DNA from: Lineus longissimus
Lineage: Eukaryota > Nemertea > Pilidiophora > Heteronemertea > Lineidae
NCBI RefSeq assembly: GCF_910592395.1
Contig: NC_088308.1
Span: 17,189,501-17,253,500 of the forward strand
DNA: 64,000 nt
Direction: 5' to 3'
Positions within the stretch are counted from its first letter, which is position 1. Each line of letters begins with the position of its first letter. A program made the translations under genes and the position numbers. Under the pieces are notes generated by a model. That model searched no databases. It worked only from the letters and a program-made list of their open reading frames with translations, and had not been told where the DNA came from. This document shows, one piece after another, positions 11,810 to 23,400 of this stretch.

Positions 11810-14460
11810 AATAAGGTTGTGAAGGATTCTTCCTCCTACTACACCCATTGGGTGATATGAATAAAGACTAGCAAATGCTTTTACTTCAATTTTGTACAGA
11901 AAGGCCTAGTGTAAATGTACGTGGAGTTTAAAAAAAAAGCATTTGCTTGTTTTTATTCATATCACCCATTGTGAGGGGTGAAATTCTGACCACTTTTCCT
12001 CCTGCTACATCGACCACATGTGCAGGTGTGTGAGAGACTTGGCAAACAGTTTTGCATTACGACTGCCGACTCTTTCTGTTACACAAGCTGCGTCATGAAA
12101 AAGACTTGGACTTTTCCTCCTGCTACACCTGCAACTTGTTGTGAAAGACAAGCAAATACCAATGGTTGTGAAAGATTAGGGTTTATACCACCAGCCACAT
12201 GTTATAAGAGATAGGGGACTTGACCTCCTGCTACACAAGCCACAGGTTATGAGAGATAGGGGACTTGACCTCCTGCTACACAAGCCACAGGTTATGAGAG
12301 ATAGGGGACTTGACCTCCTGCTACACAAGCTACAGGTTATGAGAGATAGGGGACTTGACCTCCTGCTACACAAGCCACAGGTTATGAGAGATTGGGGACT
12401 TGACCTCCTGCTACACAAGCCACAGGTTATGAGAGACAGGGAACTTGACCTCCTGCTACACAAGCCACATGTTATGAGAGACAGGGAACTTCACCTCCTG
12501 CTACACAAGCCACATGTTATGAGAGACAGGGAACTTGACCTCCTGCTACACAAGCCACATGTTATGAGAGACAGGGAACTTGACCTCCTGCTACACAAGC
12601 CACATGTTATGAGAGACAGGGAACTTGACCTCCTGCTACACAAGCCACATGTTATGAGAGACAGGGAACTTGACCTCCTGCTACACAAGCCACATGTTAT
12701 GAGAGACAGGGAACTTGACCTCCTGCTACACAAGCCACATGTTATGAGAGACAGGGAACTTGACCTCCTGCTACACAAGCCACATGTTATGAGAGACAGG
12801 GAACTTGACCTCCTGCTACACAAGCCACATGTTATGAGAGACAGGGAACTTGACCTCCTGCTACACAAGCCACATGTTATGAGAGACAGGGAACTTGACC
12901 TCCTGCTACACAAGCCACATGTTATGAGAGACAGGGAACTTGACCTCCTGCTACACAAGCCACAGGTTATGAGAGACAGGGGACTTGACCTCCTGCTACA
13001 CAAGCCACAGGTTATGAGAGATAGGGGACTTGACCTCCTGCTACACAAGCCACAGGTTATGAGAGATAGGGGACTTGACCTCCTGCTACACAAGCCACAG
13101 GTTATGAGAGATAGGGAACTTGACCTCCTGCTACACAAGCCACATGTTATGAGAGATAGGGGACTTGACCTCCTTCTACACTAGCCACAGGTTATGAGAG
13201 ATAGGGGACTTGACCTCCTGCTACACAAGCCACAGGTTATGAGAGATAGGGGACTTGACCTCCTGCTACACAAGCCACAGGTTATGAGAGATAGGGGACT
13301 TGACCTCCTGCTACACAAGCCACAGGTTATGAGAGATAGGGGACTTGACCTCCTGCTACACAAGCCACAGGTTATGAGAGATTGGGGACTTGACCTCCTG
13401 CTACACAAGCCACAGGTTATGAGAGATAGGGGACTTGACCTCCTGCTACACAAGCCACAGGTTATGAGAGATAGGGGACTTGACCTCCTGCTACACAAGC
13501 CACAGGTTATGAGAGATTGGGGACTTGACCTCCTGCTACACAAGCCACAGGTTATGAGAGATAGGGGACTTGACCTCCTGCTACACAAGCCACAGGTTAT
13601 GAGAGATTGGGGACTTGACCTCCTGCTACACAAGCCACAGGTTATGAGAGATAGGGGACTTGACCTCCTGCTACACAAGCCACAGGTTATGAGAGATTGG
13701 GGACTTGACCTCCTGCTACACAAGCCACAGGTTATGAGAGATAGGGGACTTGACCTCCTGCTACACAAGCCACAGGTTATGAGAGATAGGGGACTTGACC
13801 TCCTGCTACACAAGCCACAGGTTATGAGAGATAGGGGACTTGACCTCCTGCTACACAAGCCACAGGTTATGAGAGATAGGGGACTTTACCTCCTGCTACA
13901 CTAGCCACAGGTTATGAGAGACAGGGAACTTTACCTCCTGCTACACTAGCCACAGGTTATGAGAGACGGGAACTTTACCTCCTGCTACACTAGCCACAGG
14001 TTATGAGAGACAGGGAACTTTACCTCCTGCTACACTAGCCACAGGTTATGAGAGACAGGGAACTTTACCTCCTGCTACACTAGCCACAGGTTATGAGAGA
14101 CCAGGAACCATAACTATGGTGTCTTCAACCACAGGTTTTGACAGACAGGGGACCAATTAACTTGTGAAAGACAGGGGAGACACTCTTGCTAGACCAGTCT
14201 GCAGGCTGTGCAAGAGAGGGGACTACTAACGCAGTACCTCCTGCTGCTACACCAACAGGTGTGAACGACACAGGACCAAGCTGTGAAACACAAGCTCTAT
14301 TCCTTGATCCTGCCACTTCAGCCGTGAAAGACAAGGGACTATACCATCAGTTGGGAAAGATCGGGGTTTATACAACCAGCTTCACCAGCCACAGGTTGTG
14401 ACCAATATGGACTATATCTCCTGTTACACTAGCCACAAGTTGAGAAACCAGAGACTATAA
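11810..14460. repeat. 45-bp tandem array and its degenerate flanks
   Basis: From about 12196 to 14100 there are about 42 units of exactly 45 bp, each with TTATGAGAGA, GGACTTGACC or GAACTTGACC, and CTCCTGCTACACAAGCCACA. Two subfamilies occur as blocks: the GACAGGGAAC type (about 12435-12950) and the GATAGGGGAC type elsewhere. GATTGGGGAC variants start at 13381, 13516, 13606 and 13696, so part of the array alternates with a 90-bp period. The edges (11810-12195, 14100-14460) are diverged members. The unit length is a multiple of 3, so several frames stay open; the Leu-rich ORFs are artefacts. Confidence 0.95.
11850..11967. mobile_element. 118-bp hairpin MITE, copy 1
   Basis: Starts GGGTGATATGAATAAAGAC and ends with the inverse (…TTTATTCATATCACCC), with about 33-bp terminal inverted repeats. 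The 3-bp flank ATT occurs on both sides, as expected of a 3-bp target duplication (PIF/Harbinger-like by size, an inference). It interrupts degenerate 45-bp-family sequence. Confidence 0.8.
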
Positions 14461-17400
14461 CTCTAGCACCTTCAATTACACCTGTCAACACGGTGAGATG
14501 AGAGAGTTACACCCATCCCTAACATGTCCTGCTGGCTCCCCGACGTTTCTCAACACGGTGGAAGAGATAAAACAGTCATACCCAGCCTTATTATGTACTG
14601 CTAGCTGCCCCACTATCCAGTCAAGAAGATCAGAGATATGAGATATGAGTCACATCCAGCCTGATTACGTCCTCCTAACTGCCGGGCCATGCTATCAACG
14701 CGGTGAGAAAGATGATACAGTCACACGCAGCCCGGTTGCGTACTGGTGACTGCCCCGTTGTCCAATTAACACGGTGAGAGACATGATTCAGTCCTACACA
14801 GCGCAATTATGTCCTGCTGGATCCCCATCGTCCTGTCAACTTGCTGAGAGAGATGAGACAGTCACAAACAGCCCGGTTACCTCCGGACACCTGCCCCGTC
14901 TTCTTGTTAACACGGTGAGAGTCATGGGACAGTCACACCGAGCCCAATTATGTCCTGCTGGCTGCCCGGCCGTCCAGTTAACTCGGTGAGAGAGATAACA
15001 GTCACACAGAGACCGGATATGTCCTGATGACTGCCAAGACGTCCATTAACACTTTGAAAAATTTGACAGTCACGCCCAGCCCAATAATATCCTCCTGGCT
15101 GCCCCGCCGTCCAATTAACATGGTGAGAGACATGAGACAGTCACACCAAGCCCAATTATGTCATGCTGACTGCCCCGCCGTACTGTCAACTTGATGAGAG
15201 AGATGAGACAGTCACAAACAGCCCGGTTACGTCCTGACAACTGCCACGCCGCCCTGTTAACACGGTCAGAGACATGGGACAGTCAAATCAAGCCCAAGTA
15301 TGTCCTGCTGGCTGCCCCGCCGTCCAGTTAACATGGTGAGAGACATGAGACAGTCACAACCAGCCCAATTATGTCCTACTGGCTGCCCCGCCGTCCTATC
15401 AACTTGGTAAGAGAGATGAGACAGTCACACCCAGCCTGATTATGTCCTGCTGACTGCCCCGCCGTCCGTTAACACGGCGAGTAATGAGACAGTCACACCC
15501 AGCCCAATTATGTCCTACTGGCTGCCCCGCCGTCCAGTAAACATGGTGAGAGACATTAGACAGTCACAACCAGCCCAATTATGTCCTACTGGCTGCCCGG
15601 CCGTCCAGTTAACATGGTGAGAGACATGAGACAGTCACAACCAGCGCAATTATGTCCTACTGACTGCCCCGCCGTCCTATCAACTTGGTAAGAGAGATGA
15701 GACAGTCACACCCAGCCTGATTATGTCCTGCTGACTGCCCCGCCGTCCGTTAACACGGCGATTAAATGAGACAGTCACACCCAGCCCAAGTATGTCCTGT
15801 TGGATGCCCCGCCGTCCAGTAAACATGATGAGAGACATGAGACAGTCAAATCGATCCCAAGTATGTCCTGCTGGATGCCCCGCCGTCCAGTAAACATGGT
15901 GAGAGACATTAGACAGACACACCCAGCCCAAGTATGTCCTGCTGGATGCCCTGCCGCCCTGTTAACACGGTCAGAGTTATGAGACAGTCACACCCAGCCC
16001 AAGTATGTCCTACTGGCTGCCCCGCCGTCCAGTTAACACGGTGAGAGACATTAGACAGTCACACCCAGCCCAAGTATGTCCTGCTGGCTGCCCCGCCGTC
16101 CAGTTAACATGGTGAGAGACATTAGACAGTCACACCCAGCCCAAGTATGTCCTGCTGGATGCCCCGCCGTCCAGTAAACATGGTGAGAGACATTAGACAG
16201 TCACACCCAGCCCAAGTATGTCCTGCTGGATGCCCCGCCGTCCAGTAAACATGGTGAGAGACATTAGACAGTCACACCCAGCCCAAGTATGACCTGCTGG
16301 ATGCCCCGCCGTCCAGTAAACATGGTGAGAGACATTAGACAGTCACACCCAGCCCAAGTATGTCCTGCTGGCTGCCCCGCCGTCCAGTTAACATGGTGAG
16401 AGACATTAGACAGTCACACCCAGCCCAAGTATGTCCTGCTGGCTGCCCCGCCGTCCAGTAAACATGGTGAGAGACGTGAGACAGTCACATCAATCCCAAG
16501 TATGTCCTGCTTGATGCCCCGCCGTCCAGTTAAGAAGGTGAGAGACATTAGACAGTCACACCCAGCCCGATTATGTCCTGCTGGCTGCCCCGCCGTCCAG
16601 TTAACATGGTGAGAGACATTAGACAGTCACACCCAGCCCGATTATGTCCTACTGGCTGCCCCGCCGTCCAGTTAACATGGTGAGAGAGATGAGACAGTCA
16701 CAACCAGCCCGATTATGTCCTACTGGCTGCCCCGAAGTCCTATCAACTTGGTGAGAGAGATGAGACAGTCACACCCAGCCCGATTATGTCCTACTGGCTG
16801 CCCCGAAGTCCTATCAACATGGTGAGAGAGATGAGACAGTCACACCCAGCCCGATTATGTCCTACTGGCTGCCCCGCCGTCCAGTTAACATGGTGAGAGA
16901 GATGAGACAGTCACAACCAGCCCGATTATGTCCTACTGGCTGCCCCGAAGTCCTATCAACTTGGTGAGAGAGATGAGACAGTCACACCCAGCCCGATTAT
17001 GTCCTACTGGCTGCCCCGAAGTCCTATCAACTTGGTGAGAGAGATGAGACAGTCACACCCAGCCCGATTATGTCCTACTGGCTGCCCCGCCGTCCTATCA
17101 AACTGGTGACAGAGATGAGACCGTCACACACAACGCGGTTATATAATGATGACTGCCACGCCGTCCCTGAACACGGTGAAAAATCAGACAGTCACACCCA
17201 TGTCAGCGCGATTACGTCCTAATGACTGCCCTCGCCTTCCAGTAAACACGGTAAGAGACATGAGACAGTAACGCCCAGCACAATTATGTCCTGCTAGCTG
17301 TCCCGCCGTAATGTCAACTTGGTGAGAGTGATGAGCCTGTCACATTCAGCCAAGTTATGTCCTACTGCCTGCCCTGCAGTCCTGTCACCAAGGTGAGAAA

Positions 17401-20400
17401 TAAAGGACAGTCACACCCAGGTCAATTATGTCCTGCTGACAGCATCGCCGTCCGTCGACACGACGATTAAATGAGAGAGTCACATCCATACCAGCCCGAT
17501 TACGTCCTGTTTACGGCCCCGACATCCAGTTAACACTGTGAGAGACATGACACAGTCACATCCAAACCAATTATGTCCTGCTGGCTGCGCCGCCGTCCTG
17601 TTAACTTGTCGAGAGAGATGAGACAGTCACACGCAGCCCAGTTACGTCCTGATGACTGCCCCGCCGTGCAGTTAACACGTTGAGAGACATGATACAGTCC
17701 TACCCAGCGCAATTATGTCCTGCTGGGTGCCCCATCGTCCTGTCAACTTGGTGAGAGAGATGAGACAGTCAAAAACAGCCCGGTTACCTCCTGACAACTG
17801 CCACGCCGTCCTGTTAACACGGTGAGATTCATGGGACAGTCACACCCAGCCCAATTATGTCCTACTGGCTGCCCCGCGGTCGTGTCAACTTGGCAAGACA
17901 GTACAGTCTCACCCAGCCCGGTTGCGTCCTGGTGACTGCCCCGTTGTCCAATTAACACGGTGAGAGACATGAGATAGTCTCACCCAGCCCAATTATGTCC
18001 TGCTGGCTGCCCCGCCGTCCTGTCAACTTAATGAGAGAGACAAGACAGTCATTTGCAGCCCGGTTACGTCCTGGTGACTGCCCCGTTGTCCAATTAACGC
18101 GTTGAGAGACATGATACAGTCCTACACAGCGCAATTATGTCCTGCTGGATGCCCCATCGTCCTGTCAACTTGCTGAGAGAGATGAGACAGTCACAAACAG
18201 CCCGGTTACCTCCTGACAACTGCCCCGTCGTCCGTTAACACGGTGAGAGTCATGGGACAGTCACACCCAGCCCAATTATGTCCTGCTGGCTGCCCGGTCG
18301 TCCAGTTAACTCGGTGAGAAAGAGAACAGTCACACAGAGCCCGGATATGTCCTGATGACTGCCAATACGTCCATTAACACTTTGAAAAATTTGACAGTCA
18401 CACCCAGCCCAATAATATCCTCCTGGCTGCTCCGCCGTCCAATTAACATGGTGAGAGACATGAGACAGTCACACCAAGCCCAATTATGTCATGCTGACTG
18501 CCCCGCCGTACTGTCAAATTGATGACAGAGATGAGACAGTCACAAACAGCCCGGTTACGTCGTGACAACTGCCACGCCGCTCTGTTAACACGGTCAGACA
18601 CATGGGACAGTCACATCAAGCCCAAGTATGTCCTACTGGCTGCCCCGCCGTCCAGTTAACATGGTGAGAGAGATGAGATAGTCACAGGCAGCCCGGATGT
18701 GTCCTGACAACTGCCACGCCGCACTGCTAACACAGTCAGAGACATGGGACAGTCACATCAAACCCAAGTATATCCTGCTGGATGCCCCGCCGTCCAGTTA
18801 AAACGGTGAGAGTCATGAGACAGTCACACCCAGACCAAGTATGTACTGCTGGATGCCCCGCCGTTCAGTAAACATGGTGAAAGACATGAGACAGTCAGAC
18901 CCAGCCCAATTACCTCCTACTGGCTGCCCCGCCGTCCCGTCAACCTGATTAGAGAGATGAGACAGTCACATCCAGCCTGATTATATCCTGCTGACTGCCC
19001 CGCCGTCCGTGAACACGGCGATTAAATGAGATAGTCTCACCCATACCAGCCAAATTACGTCCTGCTGACGGCCCCTACATTCAGTTAACACGCTGAGAGA
19101 AATGAGACAGTCACACCCAGCCCAATTATGTAATGCTGGCTGCCCGGCGGTCCTGTCAACTTGGCGAGAGAGATGACAGTCACACGCAGCCCGGTTGCGT
19201 CCTGGTGACTGCCCCGTCGTCCTGTTCACACGGTGAGAGTCATGGGACAGTCACACCCAGCCCAATTATGTCCTACTGGCTGCCCCGCGGTCCTGTCAAC
19301 TTGGTGAGAGAGATGAGACAGTCACACCGAGCCCGGATATGTCTTGATGACTGCCAAGATGTCCATTAACACGTTCAAAATTTTGACAGTCACACCCAGC
19401 CCAATAATTTCCTGCTGGCTGCCCCGCCGTCCAATTATCACAGCGAGAGACATGAGACAGTCACACCAAGCCCAATTATGTCATGCTGACTGCCCCGCCG
19501 TACTTTCAACTTGATGAGAGAGATGAGACAGTCACAAACAGCCCGGTTACGTCCTGACAACTGCCACGCCGCCCTATTAAAACGTTCAGAGACATGGGAC
19601 AGTCACATCAAGCCCAAGTATGTCCTGCTGGCTGCCCCGCGGTCCTGTAAACTTGGTGAGAGAGATGAGACAGTCACACCGAGCCCGGATATGTCTTGAT
19701 GACTGCCAAGACGTCCATTAACACGTTCAAAATTTTGACAGTCACACCCAGCCCAATAATTTCCTGCTGGCTGCCCCGCCGTCCAGTTAACATGGTGAGA
19801 GACATGAGACAATAACAACCAGCCCAAGTATGTCCTGTTGGATGCCCCGCCGTCCAGTTAACATGGTGAGAGAGATGAGACAGTCACACCCAGCCCGATT
19901 ATGTCCTGCTGGCTGCCCCGCCGTCCAGTTAACATGGTGAGAGACATGAGACAATAACAACCAGCCCAAGTATGTCCTGTTGGATGCCCCGCCGTCCAGT
20001 TAACATAGTGAGAGACATGAGACAGTCACACCCAGCCCAATTATGTCCTACTGGCTGCCCCGCCGTCCTGTCAACTTCGTGAGAGAGATGAGACAGTCAC
20101 ACCCAGCCTGATTATGTCCTGCTGACTTCCCCACCATCCGTTAACACGGCGATTAAATGAGACAGTCACACCCTTACAAGTCCAATTAAGTCCTGCTGAC
20201 TGCCCCGCCGTCCCGTTAACACTCTGAGAGATATGGGACAGTCACACCCAGCCGAAATATGTCCTACTGGCTACCCCGCCGTCCAGTTAACACGGAGAGA
20301 GAGATGAGATAGTCACAGGCAGCCCGGTTGTGTCCTGACAACTGCCCCGCAGTGCAGTTAACACGATGAGAGACATGAGACAGTCACACCCAGCCCATTG

Positions 20401-23400
20401 ATGTCCTGCTGGCTGCCTCGCTGTCTAATTAACATGGTGAGAGACATGAGACAGTCACACCCAGCCCACTTATATCCTGATGTCAGCACCGCCGTCCTGT
20501 CAACTTGGTGAGAGAGATGAGACAGTCATAAACAGCCCGGTTACGTCCTGACAACTGCCACGCCGCCCTGTTAACACGGTCAGAGACATTGGACAGTGAA
20601 ATCAATCCCAAGTATGTCCTGCTGGATGCCCCGCCGTCCAGTTAACATGGTGAGAGACATGAGACAGTCACACCCAGCCCAAGTATGTCCTGCTGGATGC
20701 CCCGCCGTCCAGTTAACATGGTGAGAGACATGAGACAGTCACAACCAGCCCAAGTATGTCCTGCTGGATGCCCCGCCGTCCAGTTAACATGGTGAGAGAC
20801 ATGAGACAGTCACACCCAGCCCAAGTATGTCCTGCTGGATGCCACGCCGTCCAGTTAACATGGTGAGAGACATGAGACAGTCACACCCAGCCCAATTATG
20901 TCATGCTTGCTGCCCCGCCGTCCTGTCAAATTGCTGAGAGGATGAGACAGTCACAAACAGCCCGGTTACGTCCTGATAACTGCCACGCCGACCTGTTAAC
21001 ACGGTCAGAGACATGAGACAGTCACATCAAACCCAAGTATGTCCTGCTGGATGCACCGCCGTCCAGTTAACATGGTGAGAGACATGAGATAGTCACAACC
21101 AGCCCAATTATGTCCTACTGGCTGCCCCGCCGTCCTGTCAACTTGGTGAGAGAGATGAGACAGTCACACACAGCCCAGTTACGTATTGAATACTGCTTCG
21201 ACGTCCAGTTAACACGGTGAGAGGGATGGAACCGTCAAACCCAGCCCAATAATGACCGGCTGGCTGCCCTGCCGTCCTTTGAACTTGGTGAGAGAGATAA
21301 GACAGTCATTCGCAGCCCGGTTACGTCCAGATTACTGCCTCGCCGTCCAGTTAACACGGTGAAAGACATGAGCCTGTCGCACACTGCCCAGTTATGTCGT
21401 GCTGCGTGCCCCGTATTCCTGTCACCAAGGTGGGAAATATAGGTCGTCCTAATGACTGTCCCGCCGTCCAATTTACATGGTGAGAGACATGAGACAGTCA
21501 CACCCAGCCCAATTATGTCATGCTGACTGCCCCGCCGTCCTGTCAACTTGGTGAGAGAGATGAGACTGTCACAAACAGCCCGGTTACGTCCTGACAACTG
21601 CCATGCCGTCCTGTTAACACGGTGAAAGACATGAGCCTGTCGCACACTGCCCAGTTATGTCCTGCTGCGTGCCCCGTATTCCTGTCACCAAGGTGGGAAA
21701 TATAGGTCGTCCTAATGACTGTCCCGCCGTCCAATTTACATGGTGAGAGACATGAGACAGTCACACCCAGCCCAATTATGTCCTACTGGCTGCCCCGCGG
21801 TCCTGTCAACTTGGTAAGAGAGATGAGACAGTCACACCGAGCCTGATTATGTCCTGCTGACTGCCCCGCCGTCCGTTAACCCGGCGATTTAATGAGACAG
21901 TCACACCCTTACCAGTCCAATTACGTCCTGCTGACTGCCACGCCGTCCCCTTAACACGGTGAGAGACAAGGGACAGTCACACCCAGCCCAATTATGTCCT
22001 ACTGGCTGCCCCGCGGTCCTGTCAACTTGGCGAGAGAGATGATACAGTCACACGCAGTCCGGTTTCGTCCTGGTGACTGCCCCGTTGTCCAATTAACACC
22101 GTGAGAGATATGAGACAGTCACACCCAGCCTGATTATGTCCTGCTGACTGCCCCGCCGTCGGTTAACACGGCAATTAAATGAGACAGTCTCACCCATACC
22201 AGCCCAATTACGTCCTGCTGACGTCCCCGACATCCAGTTAACACGGTGAGTGACATGAGACAGTCATACCCAGCCCAATTATGTCCTGCTGGCTGTCCCG
22301 CCGTCCTGTCAACTTGGTGGAAGAGATGAGACAGTCACACGCAGCCCGGTTGCGTCCTGATGACTGCTCCGCCGTCTAGTGAACACGGTGAAAGACATGA
22401 GATAGTCACACCCAGCCCAATTACGTCCTACTGGCTGCCCCGCCGTCCTCTCAACTTGGTGAGAGAGATGAGCCTATCACACACAGCCCAGTAATATCCT
22501 ACTGCCTGCCCCGCAGTCCTGTCACCAAGGTGAGAAATATAGGACAGTCACACTTAGCCCGATTGTGTCCTGCTGACTGCCCCGCCGTCCGTCGACACGG
22601 CGATTAAATGAGTCAGTCACACCCATACCAGCCCGATAAAGTCCTGCTGACTGCCCCGACATCCAGTTATTACGGTGAGAGACATGAGACAGTCACACCA
22701 AGCCCACTTATATCCTGATGTCAACCCCGCCATCCTGTCAACTTGGTGAGAGAGATGAGACAGTCACACACAGCCCGGTTACGGCTTGATGACTCCCCCG
22801 ACGTACGGTGAACACGGTGTGAGAGATGTGACCATCACACCCAGCCCAATTATGTCCTACTGGCTGCCCTGCCGTCCTGTAAACTTGGTTAGAGAGATGA
22901 GCCTATCACACACAGCTCGGTTATGTCCTAATGACTGCCCTGCCCTCCGTCATCACGGTAAAAAATTAGACATTCACACCCATACCAGCCCGATTACGTC
23001 CTAATGACTGTCCCATGGTCCAGTTAACACGGTGAGAGATATGAGACAGTCACACCCAGCCCAATTTTGTCCTACTGGCTGCCCGCCGTCCTGTCAACTT
23101 GATGAGATAGATAAGACAGTCACTCGCAGCCCGGTTGCATCCAGATGACTGCCCTACCGTCCAGTTAACACGGTGAAAAACATGAGACAGTCACACCCAG
23201 TCCAATTATGTCCCACTGGCTGCCCTGCCGTCCTGTGAACTTGGTGAGAGAGATGAGACAGTCACACACAGCCCAATTATGTCCTGATGGCTGCCCCGCC
23301 GTCCTGTGAACTTGGTGAGAGAGATGTGACAGTCACAGCCAGCCCGGTTATGTCTGGCTGCCCCGCTGTCCTGTTAACACGGTGGGAGGGATGAGACAGT

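Noticed and set aside
12249-13904. Long Leu/Arg-rich ORFs on both strands (up to 311 codons)
   Set aside because: They exist only because the 45-bp repeat unit is a multiple of 3; every repeat is identical in several frames and both strands are open.
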